The notes below the pieces were generated by a model. It was not told where the DNA came from and ran no database searches. It saw only the letters and a list, made by a program, of their open reading frames with translations. Below are positions 22,441-33,765 of a stretch of DNA of 64,000 nucleotides, in pieces. The DNA lies in NCBI GenBank assembly GCA_032164245.1, contig JAVMKO010000006.1, positions 38,466,319 to 38,530,318 on the forward strand, written 5' to 3'. Every line of letters begins with the position of its first letter. The stretch's first letter is position 1. The position numbers and the translations under genes were made by a program. Origin of the DNA: Sternotherus odoratus (taxonomy: Eukaryota > Chordata > Testudines > Kinosternidae).

Positions 22441-23165
22441 AAAATGGGAAGTGTAGGAGGAAGCTGGTCCTTGCCCCTGCTGGAGTTTTCACAGGGCTGC
22501 CTCTGTTGAGCTGATACAGTGGAGATCATCAAATATTGCAGAAAATGCTTAGAGGAATTGCATCTAGCTCACTCGTTTAAGTAGTAATGAGGCCCAATCC
22601 AATGCATCTGCCATAAGGAGGCTAACAATGAGTCCTACTTTTTGCTTTGTCAATGGGGTAGATCTAGAGGTGGAATAGAAACAGTAAGCCACATTGGTTT
22701 ATAAACCCCCTCCATTTTTGGTAGTAAACTTTGGTAAAAAGTTCTGGGAGGAAGACTGGGTCCAGATATGTGGCCACACTATGAAGGAGTTTGGAATCCG
22801 GTTTCAGGCCAGGCTCGATTTCAAGGGTCAGAGTCTGAGTCAGGTTTCAGGATCTGGGCCAGGAGTCAAAGTCCAAATCAAACTAACGTTGAAGCCAGGA
22901 GTTCAGGAGAAGAATGGTCATGGCAGCAAAAAATCCTCACAGTTATCTGGATAAGTCCGAGAAGGCCCCTTGGGTTTACATAGTGCAGTGAGCAGGAACC
23001 ATGAGGCTGCTGCCTGTCAGACCCCATGTCCACAGTAGGTCATGAGTAGTGGAGCACAAGCTCATTACAGCTGCTGCTAGATGGCAGCATGGAGATGTTT
23101 GCTGCTTGGCAGTTCTCTAGGACTGGGTTTTAGACCTGCTGGGACTTACACATTCTTGTCCATGC

Positions 23166-24943
23166 TAAGGGCAAACTGGGTTCAATACCTTCTTAGCTGA
23201 CATGTTTTCTAGCATGATGCATTATCTCAGTGTATTCAAGGCCTCTGAGGACAGCATTCTACTTGAATTCTAACTGCCATTATGGAGCATTTTTTAAAAG
23301 ATCTTTCCACTTCTACACATTTTTTACACAAGGATTGATTTGGCTTATTACCTAAAAGATTAATTAATGTTTGCCAGAAGCTCCAGGGTCCCATTAGCTA
23401 ATCCCAAACCACACCACTAACCAGAATAATGGGCAAGAGTTAAAGTAAATGTCATTTTTTAAAAAGAAGTTGAATGTCATTTAAATCTTTTCCAACATGC
23501 TCAGAGCATCCCCGTACACTTTACTTTTGAGCCTAATTAACACATATTACATGTGGGAAAGGTACAATATATGGATGGAGTGGGCTTTGACAGCCATATC
23601 TATAAAGCTGAAAATGCCATTTTATAGCTGCTTCTGAGAGGGTTAAAGTTTTATGTGTCTGCACAGATGCAGTGGGCCAGCAGCCATGAAAAAAATGTAG
23701 CCTGGATAGAACTCATAATGGAAGATTGACTGCTGGGACCCTTGTGTTTCAGACATTGATTATTCTCCAAACAATGCTTTTTACAGTCCGTTAGAGGCTG
23801 CTGGAAGCATTTGTCTTGTCAGATAACTTGCATTAGCCAACAAGTAAGCTGATTTTAAGAAAGAAATGTGCAACAGTTTTTGTTTGTTCATTTGTTTTTT
23901 ACTTTATTTAGGAGAGAAAAATCAATACAATTCACACTTCCTTAGGATGGATGGATGGATTGATTTTTGAGTCAGACATATTTCTTAGAAGGAAATGTAA
24001 GGTACACAGTAAAATATTTATTATAATTTCTTATATCGTAACTGTATCTCTACGAAGGCCAAAATAAATACGTAGTGTTCCAGCTATACAGTGCTTGGCA
24101 TGTTTATTGCCACATTTTCTATGAGCAATCTCCATTCTGTTGTGTTTCCTTGGTGACTATGTTATTCCAGGAAAATGAGTAACACACGTTGAGAAGGGTG
24201 CCTAATGACTTCTGCAGTAAATGGGGTGTCTGCACTAGAACACATGGATGATGCTCCCTGAATGCTCAGATCTGCACTAGAGCATCCCCCACAGAGTACA
24301 ATGTACAGAAAGCCTAGGAAGACTATAATTTTTGAGGCACAAATATTAATGTACGTCAATTATACCCCACACTTCCCTCATGCCCACAGCTTTTAGAGTG
24401 TATGCAGAGTTCAGAGCCAGAGTTGTCCCAAGAGAAGGCCCAAAAGCATAGACTTCCATTTTTGAAATTTGTACAATCCAGCTACTTCTGTTATCTGTAT
24501 TCCCCACTTACTAGTTTGTTTGTTTTTTCCCTACTCAATGAATATAATGGGTATAGAAGCATTTTGTTGTTGTAGTTCTACACTGATGAGGTCTTAACTT
24601 AGCGGTATTGGGAACTGGTATCATACGTAAATATGACATCATCAAAAAAACTTAGCCAATCAGATAATCACATTGTTCCCAGCCCCTTTAATACAGCAAT
24701 AAGCCACTCCAAGCTGTGCATTATATGGGTGCTAGCTTCAGGTGTGCTGCAAAGCAGAAGGATAAAGGCCAAGAGAATTCAATCATCCAAAATGTACAGC
24801 AATCACTAATTAATGCATACTATGGAGTGAGGTACTGCTGTTGGGATCTGTAGCTTGCTAATTTTAAATGTAAATTACAAAACATCTTAACAGCCAATTT
24901 GGGAAGGGTCTTTATCCTTCCAGAATGAAAACAGTTTTTAGTA
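23166..24943. other. Intron, no recognised element
   Basis: AT-rich sequence with a short GGAT run near 23946. No gene or bounded repeat found. Confidence 0.45.
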
Positions 24944-26870
24944 GGGAAATGGCATGTGCTGTGTTGGAACTGGAGTGGAACCACATCTCTTCTTCAAGAT
25001 GTGTTCCTCGTGTCCATTCCATATTAGGTGTGTGTGCTCACCACATGCACCAGTGCAGGACGTTTTTCCCTCAGCGGTATCACTAGGAGACCGGCTCTGG
25101 CGCTGTCTGGAATGGTGCCCTCCAGCTGCTCCCACCCTCAGTTCCTTCTTGCCACCAGTGACAGTACTGGAAGGTCTGCTGCTTCGACTAGCTTTGATTC
25201 CTTCTCTGTTCTTGCAAACTTTGAAATCCTGTAAAATAATTATACATAGTTTGTAGTTTTCTTAGTTACCCTTAGTAGTAGTTCTCGAACTCTTCGTTAG
25301 TCCTGAATGGGACCCAGCCAGGGGCCAGGCATGCCCCCGTCCTTGTGATTGCTGCAAACAGCCTATGCCCATCAGTGATCCTCATACCAGCTGCCTAAGG
25401 TGCATAAGTAACATGTGCCATATCTGCAAGTCCTTCAAACCTAGGACAAAGACAGAGCACGATATCCATCTAAGAGTGCTTCTAATGGAGTCAGCACTCA
25501 CTCTGGTGCCGGAGCAGCGGTTGGACTGTGCACCGAGCGCCTTCATGCGCAGTGCTCCCCCAGCGCCATCCACGAGCCAGCACCAGTCTCCCACCACAGC
25601 TGCAGTCAAGAAGCCGAAAAAGATTAAGGGGACGATCTCCTACCTACCACTGGGGAAAGAGGAGGTCAGGAAGTGAGCCAAGACCCGAGTTGAACAGTTC
25701 AACATCCCCTTCAGGAAGTCGGACCCCCGCTCAAGTCAAGCAGTCAACTGATCCGCATGTCTTGCCTGCAACTCCAGATAGCAGTGTAGGCCCTGGCCAG
25801 CTTCAGGTACTGTTGACACCTGAAGCCCTTTAAGCAGGTCAGGAGATCCTGACGCTTCTGTTGCCACTCTCAATGACTTCCCTGGTACCCCTGTCTTGGG
25901 GAAAACCTGCCTTGGGACCTATGCATGTGTCTCCACCTCAGCAATATTATTCCCCATCAAGAGGGACATCCCACCAGCATTCATCCACCCATAGCTGTCA
26001 TGCCTCCAGGACAGGAGAGGCAGGCTCAGTAGAGCCTTCTTCAGTCCCCACACCAGGGGCACTGATTGAGGGACTCAAGGTGTACTTTGCCGGTAGATTG
26101 GCACAGATTCTCTGAGGCACCTGCCATCTGGCAAGAACTCCGGGACCAGCCCCAACCATCTATGAGGGTCCAGGACTGATCCCAGGACTGATTGGGCACC
26201 AGGGACCACCGATTGCCGGGTTGTCATCGCCCATCTCCAAAAGAAAGATCTCCCTATTCAGGACGATCCTCCCGGCAACTCACTCATAGCAACTCCTGGT
26301 CCTGTTTGATGTCCCAGTACTGGTCGAATAGCATGAGGCTTGGGTATCCGATACAGATCGACCAAATGCCATCGATCCCTGAGAGCCCAACCAAGACAGT
26401 ATCGCTCAGGCAGGTCAGCTTTGGGACGCAGCGACCGGCACCGGTCGGACAAGAGCCAGCCTGATCCTGGTCACCCAGAACCAACCTCTCCACTGATACC
26501 AATGGTGCTGACTACATTATCAACATTGACCCTTCCCATGGCCCCAAGCGCAGGGCCAGTGTCATGGTATCAGTGGAACCCTTGGGGGTTCATCCAGCCT
26601 TCCCAGGCTGCCCGATTGGTATCAGGAGCCTTGGAGAGGCCAGCGGCCTTGGTATCCCATCCCTTCTAATGCTGGAGACTTCGAGGGGTAATATCCTGCA
26701 AGTCCAGGAGGAGCAAGCTGCTGGACCACCAATGGATGGGGAGGTTCCAGGGGCACCAGCATTGTCCTCATCATCTCCAGACAAGGCTATCACGGGGTCC
26801 TCTCAGCCAGTTCCTCAGAATGATGCCAACGTGCACTAGGAACTTTTGAAGAGGGTTGCTTCTAACCTTT
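24944..26870 (+). mobile_element. Unclassified retroelement remnant with gag-like CCHC region
   Basis: A 1.9-kb GC-rich block in AT-rich intron. It starts near TTGGAACTGGAGTGGAACCA and CTTCTTCAAGATGTGTTCCT, text I associate with a multi-copy turtle element. The frame at 25365-25676 has a Cys-rich segment (CLRCISNMCHICKSFKPRTK) followed by LLMESAL and a Pro/Ser/Lys-rich tail, like the short zinc-binding Gag of DIRS-like or other tyrosine-recombinase elements. Later short frames in three phases are Ser/Pro-rich. No reverse transcriptase, recombinase or terminal repeats were seen. DIRS-like is a guess; a Gypsy- or LINE-type ORF1 is possible. Confidence 0.5.
25365..25676 (+). pseudogene. Gag-like Cys-rich ORF fragment
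   Basis: This 103-codon frame begins MPISDPHTSCLRC. Cysteines at residues 10, 13, 19 and 22 with nearby basic residues suggest a small zinc-binding unit, but the usual His spacing is disturbed. The tail is rich in Pro, Ser and Lys. It has no splice sites and sits inside a repetitive block, so it is treated as a retroelement relic and not a host gene. Confidence 0.5.
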
Positions 26871-28792
26871 GAAATAGTCAGTAGGATGTTTTTAACAAAA
26901 TGGCTATGTGGATTCCCCTTTATTCGCTGATGAGATTCCATTTGTGCACCACTGTTAATTGATGCATGTGACATCACTAAACTGTTCCCACAGGCCAATC
27001 AGAGCATGCTTTTGGACTGTCTGTGTTCCTAGCAGTATTAAAATACCATTTTGTCATAGAAACAGATTCAGTAAACAGCAGCTATCTAGCATGAATAGCT
27101 AGAATACATTGCAGTATGGGATTGCATATTTAGCAAATTAGTTATTCATAGCACTGTCAGACTTTCTCCAGCTAATGTGCATGAGTTTTGTGACAAAGTG
27201 CAATATATTTTATTCCTATGCACATCTCAGATTGCTTGTAATTTAGTAGGGCCACCACAATTTCTGGGCAGGCTATCAAGTGGGATGTTGTAATGATTTG
27301 CATGACTACTATGGTAAATGGAAAAAATGTAGCTTGTGTTTGTAGCTGTTCCATTGGAGTCTTGCAGTTTGCTCTCTTTTTAGTGGTTTTTAGAAAACTA
27401 TGTAACAATCCTTAGCTACTTTGCAGACTGCTGTCTGGTGAAATGGACTGCCTATGTGCTGTTTAAAACTTAATGCATAATGAAATGATGAGAACAAAGG
27501 AAATATTTTTATCCTTTGAGAAATGCAGATAACTAGTAGAATCTTGAAGTTATCAAAACATATTTCTTGCCAAAGAACTTGGAATTCATGTGATTCAATT
27601 GCTGGAAAAACGCCTGAATTAAAAATTGTCCTGTGAGGACCTAGAATGTAGAGCCAAATTCTGGCACAGCACAATTTTCTCCCCAAATGGACATTAATGT
27701 GTAAAAACAGGGTAGAGTGAACAAATGCCTGGCCCCCTACCACCAATCATTCCTGCAAGTGTAAGATGGAAGATCAAAAATTGGGGAAGGGTAGGAGGGA
27801 AAGAAAAGTCACAGGCCATGCCCCTCTCCCCACCAGTGCTGAAACACTCTTCTGCAGCTCCACTTGTAAAGCACCTGTTGGCAGCTGTGGAGCGGTTTCT
27901 GTACAGGAGGTGGGACAGAATAACAACAGGAAACCTGGGTTCTGGGTTCCCCCTTCTGATATGTAATTTAGTTCTTAGTTTAGTGCAATACAAGCCATGC
28001 ATGAGCAATGAGAATTATAAGTAGTGGGGAGTCAAGGGAATAACCAACCTAGCTGATTTAGGAATAACAGTACAATTCTTGCTTTCCAGAAAAATATGAT
28101 TAAAAACAAGGTTGAACTGCTGCTACTTTTACTTCATGTCCCTGCCAGTATATATTGATATTCTGGGCATGTATTACTTTTGTTTCTTTCCTTCAATCCA
28201 GCCTTTGAAAAATAAAATCATATATGGGGTAGTGGCGGAGAGGGGAGAAGAAAGTATGAAAAAACAATAACAATATTAATTTCATGTAGCCATTTAGATA
28301 TAGTATGGATGACTGAGGTAAAAATAGCTATCTAGCAAGTTTTGTATATTCCATAAATTTTCCATACAGCTATAACTGAGAAGTGAGGAAACCTTATTAT
28401 TTTGTCAGTATGTACAAAAATTGGTGTAGGTGTACAGACTTAAATACCTCAACAGCGGTATATAAAACAGCTGTTCTGAGATGTTTTGCTTAATACTTTG
28501 ACCAAGATTTTGAACAAATGATATTTCGTGGAAATATAACAAATACTTTTGTATCTCAAAATACGGAGTAATCACTATTCAGAGTAACAGTATAAAATAA
28601 AGTGTGTGCAGGTTTTTTTAAAGAAATCTAAAGTAAATAAAACAAGTCCACAAAATCTAGTTTAGAATCTGTGCAATGTAATTAACTTAATCTTTTAACC
28701 ACATGTTCCTATTACTCTTCCCCTTGTTTTAATTTCTTGTGTGCCTTCTCTGTTTTTTATTACAGCCAGTTGTCTCAGCTTTTCTTTAATTA
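26871..28792. other. Intron, no recognised element
   Basis: AT-rich sequence with short shadow frames. No splice-flanked exon or repeat boundary is recognised. Confidence 0.45.
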
Positions 28793-28862
28793 GGGCCTGA
28801 TTCTGCAACCATTTGTGTTCATAATAACTTTGAATACCTGCATAAATATGGGCAGGATTAAG
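28793..28862. repeat. Palindromic MITE fragment
   Basis: GGGCCTGATTCTGCAACC at the left faces a degraded GGGCAGGATTAAG at the right. Same GGCC-ended fold-back class as at 8817 and 29982, much diverged. Confidence 0.45.
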
Positions 28863-29029
28863 CTCTTAATTTATACAGCACCAGCATAGTGGAGCTCTGA
28901 TCATGAAGGGGCCTTTGGATGTGAATGTGAAACAAATATGAGGAGGAAGTTCTAATATATGAGGGTGTACAGGTGTGTCTGTGATTATGTTTGGTTGAAC
29001 CTCTTAGCTTTCTTTACTTCAGATTTATG

Positions 29030-29112
29030 GCTCCAGTCTTGCAACTGATTCAAAGGAACAACTCAAGTGCTTATAATTAAGTATATACTTAAGTCTTTGC
29101 AGGATTGAGCCG
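29030..29112. repeat. Palindromic MITE fragment
   Basis: GGCTCCAGTCTTGCAACTGA faces CTTTGCAGGATTGAGCC, with AAGTGCTTATAATTAAGTAT near the centre. Confidence 0.5.
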
Positions 29113-29981
29113 GAATTATTAGCTGTATTATATATATAGAAAATCTATCATATTTTGAGGCACATATACCAACAGAAAATACAAAAAAATATTTTCTGAA
29201 ATGAACAGAGAGGATCAGGTGCGTGGAAAACAAAAATCGCCCTTAATTTCATGGACAAATCATACCATACCATAATATTGTACCAATATGCATTTTCTCT
29301 GTACTCTTATATTAACCACAAGGAAATTGGGATATCATGGTGTAGCAGCTGACAAAACAATTAAGATGGAAAGAATTTCTTCCATGCTATTTGTTTAATA
29401 GTTTAAATGCTTTGCTCATTTACATATCATATTGTATGTAGGAATTGCTATGCCTAGATTTGATGGGAAGTTTGAAAAAAATGTTTGGAGTTTGAATCCA
29501 ATTTTATGTACTTAACTGTGAAGAAAATACACTTTTCTGATTTGTTCTACTTGAAAGTTTGTATTTTAGTACCTCAGAAGTAGTTGAAGCTAGAAACATT
29601 GAACTAAGCTTGGTTTATAGTCAATGTTTGGGGAAAAAACAACTATAATAGACTTCATGCAAGCAGATCTCTGCACCTGTACAGAGCCCCGCTGACGGGT
29701 CCAGCCATGCTTCATTTGCCACACCATCAGGGCCCAATGCTACATTAAATTGGTTTAATACTTTGAGTTGTGAGCACTGAAAAATTTAATTTTCACTCAC
29801 AAACATTAGAACAATTTCTCTTTGTGTTTCAGGGAAAGTAAATGTGGTTGAAAATGTCTGGCACACAATTAATTACTTTAGATTTTAAAGGCCATTAACT
29901 GTATAAGGACAACTTAATTGGGACCTGGTTCTGTGCCACGGAAGACAGTGGTAGCTGTATCTGGGCCTTAGGCCTTATGGT

Positions 29982-30088
29982 GTCCAGTTCTGATTCAGGA
30001 AAGCACTTAAGTATATACTTAAATTTCATTGAATTCAGTGGGATTTAACCACATGCTTAAATGCTTTCCTGAATGAAGCAAGGCCTAA
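29982..30088. repeat. Palindromic MITE (AAGCACTTAAG class)
   Basis: The left arm GTTCTGATTCAGGAAAGCAC then TTAAGTATATACTTAAATTT mirrors the right arm CACATGCTTAAATGCTTTCC then TGAATGAAGCAAGGCC, around CATTGAATTCAGTGGG. Non-coding, multi-copy. Confidence 0.75.
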
Positions 30089-30590
30089 TCAATTAAGGTT
30101 GTTAAGGAGTTAATGATGCATCAGTGAAAGACACTTGGTGTGATCAACTTAACCAGGATTTTTCCTTTTCTAGCTTTTAAACAACACAACAAAAGAAAAA
30201 TTAAACGCAAAATTAAATTTTAATGCAATTGTAAGTTTGAGAAATTCAAAAAGTAACGTCTTTAGATTAATGTTAGCAAAGTATTATAGCAAAGACATAG
30301 TGATTGGAATTATGGCTCCATTTAAATCAATAGCAAAACTCCCATTGACTTCAAAGGGCCAGGATTTCAACTCAGTATTTTTAATTTCTGATTTCCTTGG
30401 TAAAGAAGAATATATTCACAGGCTATTTGTTAAATGTATGCACAGTCTGAACTGCATGAATAGTATAACAGAATAAAGGATGCTGTAGAAAGCTTAACAT
30501 TTACATTTTCTGATTCTCGTATGCTTGACTTTTCAGCTACAACCTTACACTAATGGTTTTACATTCAGTTTACTACTATAGGTTGCATAT

Positions 30591-30631
30591 AGCATTACTA
30601 ATTGATTGCAGGTCAATCAATTAGTAATGCT
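30591..30631. repeat. Perfect hairpin, 18-bp arms and 5-nt loop
   Basis: AGCATTACTAATTGATTG (30591-30608) pairs exactly with CAATCAATTAGTAATGCT (30614-30631) around CAGGT. It is AT-rich and lies about 1.6 kb upstream of the coding exon. The stem is shorter than typical for a microRNA precursor. Confidence 0.85.
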
Positions 30632-30824
30632 GTCACTAAAATAGCAAATAGGTGAGGCAGAGAAATTCAAATGTTAAAAATAAATAGTCCTGAAAATTCT
30701 TTCTTTATTTGATTTTTTTTAACTTTAAAACATAAACACTAGTTATTTTTGGTCAAACACGAAAAACTGTGCAAGCCATCGAAAAGAGATTCTTAGAATT
30801 GGTATGGCAACTTCTACGTTTACA

Positions 30825-31003
30825 TATTTTCTGTATGTATATATATCTTGCCTACTGTGTGTTCCATTTTATGCATCCAATGAAGTGGGCTATAGCCTAC
30901 AAAAGCTTATGCTGAAATCAATTTGTTAATCTCTAAAGTGCCACAAGTACTCCTGTTCTTTTTTCGGATATAGACAAACATGGCTGCTCCTCTGAAACCT
31001 GTC
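30825..31003 (+). mobile_element. Turtle-type retroposon copy, uninverted
   Basis: The order TGTATGTATATATATCTTGC, GTTCCATTTTATGCATCCAA, TGAAGTGGGCTATAGCC, AAAAGCTTATGCTG, GTTAATCTCTAAAGTGCCAC, AAGTACTCCTGTTC, ATGGCTGCTCCTCTGAAACC is the same family as the fold-back copy at 13301, but in one orientation only. A target duplication was not identified. Confidence 0.75.
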
Positions 31004-31968
31004 AGTAAGGTCGTTCCAAAAACGTGTAATCATCTCATATCATGCATGTTAAGCACACTCTTTTACCCTTCCATTTTTTTATATTTTAAAAGAGCTTTTA
31101 AAGTGAATGTAGTGGGTTGGTATCAACCTTCTACACAAATCTATTTCAAATCCCAGCAATGCCCTTTTGTTGTGGACTCGATCAGTACAGTGGTTTCTGG
31201 TATGTTTTCTTTGGAATGGAGGCATCTGGATGGATGGGCATGGAGCAGGTGAATGTAGAAAATGGCAAGCAGATGTCAAGGAGCTCTGATGTGTGCTAGA
31301 AGAGTATAGTGTATAACATCTTGTAGATAAGAGAAGTGCTCTTACTTCAATGGTCAGGAATTACATCTGCACTGGAAATGACTACACATGCCTCTGGTGC
31401 ACTAGGATTATCTTCTTCTCTACTTAAGATTTATATTTTCCTTTAGAGGAAATTAATTTTCTTTCCAAGAAAAATGAGAATTAATTGAATTCTATTTGTC
31501 CATTATACCAGTGGGTTTTTTCTGGTGTCCCAGTTATAGAGTGGTGAGCAACAGGAATTAAAATGGAGGATACGGTTTGTATCCCCCATTTTCCCACTGC
31601 TATCATGAACATCACCAAAACTTACTACCTCAAAAAGTGCCTATGGTGACTGCTAACAGCATCTTTGGTCTGTCCTCTGATCTAAATGTTGCATTATATT
31701 GGCCAAAATGATACAGAAAAAAACCTCTCACTTTTACAAATGATGAAGCCAACAGTAGTAGATTTAAAAAAACAATCAAAAATGTTACCACAGAATAAGT
31801 TTAGTTCTTGGGAATAATGGTTCAGTACACTGAGTTTTTAATACTGATAGTCATATGCAGCCCTTATGTTTATTTATGTCTTCTTCTTATTGAGTGTTCA
31901 TTGAAAGTTAATCTATTTAATTGTTTGAGAGGAAAGAGCTTACTTTTCCATAAATATTTTTTAAAAAT
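31004..31968. other. Intron just upstream of the coding exon, no recognised element
   Basis: AT-rich sequence with no gene signal. It ends at the 38-bp tandem duplication. Confidence 0.45.
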
Positions 31969-32044
31969 CTGTGTAGAATATATTTCAGAAGAGCATCTTT
32001 ACTATGCTGTGTAGAATATATTTCAGAAGAGCATCTTTACTATG
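31969..32044 (+). repeat. Perfect 38-bp tandem duplication upstream of the exon
   Basis: The unit starting CTGTGTAGAATATATTTCAG and ending CTTTACTATG occurs twice with no mismatch (31969-32006 and 32007-32044). It ends 165 bp before the exon, upstream of the expected branch-point region. Identity of the units suggests a recent event. Confidence 0.95.
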
Positions 32045-32209
32045 TAAAGCATGTTTTTGCACCTTGCCCTCAGCTTTTAACTCAGTTTCCTTCATTGTAC
32101 TCAGCTTTCTATTTTAACATTCACACTTAGAAAACTATTGGGGTCAATGGAACAAAGATTGCTGTTATTACAAGTGTTGATTAGGTCTCTTTTCTTTATC
32201 ATTTTACAG

Positions 32210-32258
32210 GTCTTGTAGAAATTTGCCTCATGCATCCTCTTGATGTAGTGAAAACCAG
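32210..32258 (+). CDS. SLC25A21: SLC25A21 internal exon (probably exon 2), mitochondrial 2-oxodicarboxylate carrier
   Basis: This is the only host coding exon I can support. A pyrimidine-rich tract ending in ACAG precedes it and GTAAGG follows it, so both splice sites are canonical. The exon is 49 nt: two bases complete a split Gly codon, 15 full codons follow, and two bases open a split Arg codon. With both split residues it reads GLVEICLMHPLDVVKTR, the first Px[DE]xx[KR] signature of the mitochondrial carrier family and, to my knowledge, the exact SLC25A21 version. The protein moves 2-oxoadipate and related dicarboxylates across the inner mitochondrial membrane in exchange for 2-oxoglutarate, in lysine and tryptophan breakdown. 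The exon covers the end of transmembrane helix 1. No other exon of the gene is visible, consistent with its very long introns in other vertebrates. A SLC25 paralogue is the alternative, but the residues before the motif argue against it. Confidence 0.92.
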
Positions 32259-33149
32259 GTAAGGTTCTGCTTGAACAAGTTTTATTGACACTGGAAAATG
32301 TCCAAATTGGGAGCTGTCAGAAAATAAAATGCTAGAACTTGTTCAAGTAAGATAACTTCTCCCTTTAATGGCATTTATGTTTACTTACTGTTTTTTATAG
32401 CACTTGATAGACAGAATTTGAATTGCATGATGCATTTCTGGTTAGAGGTCATCTGAAGGTGTTAAATACTTTTTATGAAATACAGTCTTCAAATAATAGC
32501 AAAAGGAGATCCTATTAAATAAAAATTGAACATTTAAATTTGCTTGCCGTATTCATCATCTCAAGTAATGTTTTTATTTAAAACTAAATTGCCTTAGAAA
32601 TATTTTTGAGACCTGCTGCAATGGGTCATGGTTTGAAAAGTTAGTACAAAAGGATGTTTCCCAAATTACCATATGAAAGTTGGGTTATTCCACACCAATT
32701 ATAATTTGCCCCCATTTTCCTGCATTAGCCGTACAAATTTGTATTTTTGTGAGTGCACATAGTGAACCAATTTTGAAAAAAATTGTCCTAAAATTTATGT
32801 TCTATCATACTGTTCTTTTAGAATAAAAAAATCTGTGTTGTTGGATTTCTGGCTATTAGAACTTGACATCTGAATTCATAACGAAAGAAAGGTAGACACT
32901 ACTAGTACCAACTATTTGTGAAACTGACTGTAGTAAAGTGCTAGCATCACCGGTTGAAAAGTGAGAATTGAAGAAGGTGCCTGAAGTAGGAAAAAAGAGA
33001 CAGCAGTTCTCTGGGATGCTTAAAGTTTGTAAAGATATTGAAAGTTTGTAAAGACATTTTCTGCTTGTTTTTTATAATTACCCTAAGGACTTTGGAGAAG
33101 GAAATGATTCCAAATTAGGAATTTTCTCTGAATTTTCCTCAGCACAGTA
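32259..33149. other. Intron just downstream of the coding exon, no recognised element
   Basis: AT-rich sequence beginning with the donor GTAAGGTTCTG. No further exon or bounded repeat is visible. Confidence 0.5.
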
Positions 33150-33502
33150 CAGTAAAACCTCCATTTAATGGACTAATTCGGGCGAGGGGGTGTCCGTTAA
33201 ATCAAAAAGTCCATTATTTAATAATAATTTAAAAATGAGCTGTCGGAGCAGCAGCCCGCCTGCCACAGGGTCGGGGCGGCAGCTCCGCAGCCCGCCTGCT
33301 GCCGGGACCCGCCGAGAGCCGTCAGCCAGCCCGCCCGCTGCCTGGACCCGGGCGGGAGCCGGCAGCCAGCCCGCACGCTGCTGTGACCCGGCGGCAACCG
33401 GGAGCCGGCAGCCAGCCCGCCAGAAATGGATCAGGAATGCATCAGACTTGCTCAGAAATTTTGTCCGTTGCATCCGAAGTCCGTTAAATCGAGGATTTAC
33501 TG
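33150..33502. mobile_element. Pogo/Tigger-type MITE, 353 bp, TA target site
   Basis: The left end CAGTAAAACCTCCATTTAAT and the inverse of the right end (CAGTAAATCCTCGATTTAAC) match over most of 26 bases. TA flanks both sides (33148-33149 and 33503-33504), and the CAGT start fits the pogo branch of Tc1/mariner. The core is very GC-rich with three or four diverged units carrying AGCCGGCAGCCAGCCCGC. No transposase. Frames of 124-134 residues here are compositional. Confidence 0.88.
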
Positions 33503-33721
33503 TATCCACAATTCTTGGTCTCTTCAGTGACATAGCCACTTCCAGTTACTACAATGTTTTTTCTCTTGACTGGATGGGAACATTATGTACATAAATAAAC
33601 TGATGCAGCTCTGCTATGTAGTGCATTTTTGTGGAGTTCTGCACTTTCTGCTCTGAGTTTTTTAAAGGGGACAATGTGACACTTTAAGATTAGTGAATCT
33701 TTGGTTGAACTGGGTAACACT

Positions 33722-33765
33722 CCAGAGGAACATCAAAACAATGCCAGAGGAACATCAAGACAATG
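33722..33765 (+). repeat. Two 22-bp tandem units
   Basis: CCAGAGGAACATCAAAACAA plus TG is followed by the same unit with one A-to-G change, then the start of a third (CCAGAG). Confidence 0.85.

Larger units (their letters stand above)
20991..23165 (-). mobile_element. Internally deleted Ty3/Gypsy retrotransposon, minus strand
   Basis: Two similar flanking blocks in the same orientation (about 21075-21262 and 22964-23165) share GCAGGAACCATGAGGCTGCT-type text, a CATGG..TGTGTCCACAG motif, GAAGCACAAGCTGCTTACAG and an ACTGGGTCTTACA-type end, and are read as the 3' and 5' LTRs. Between them, on the minus strand, gag-like, protease-like and integrase C-terminal pieces follow in the expected order, but reverse transcriptase, RNase H and the integrase core are missing. 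LTR limits are approximate. The element is dead. Confidence 0.75.
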
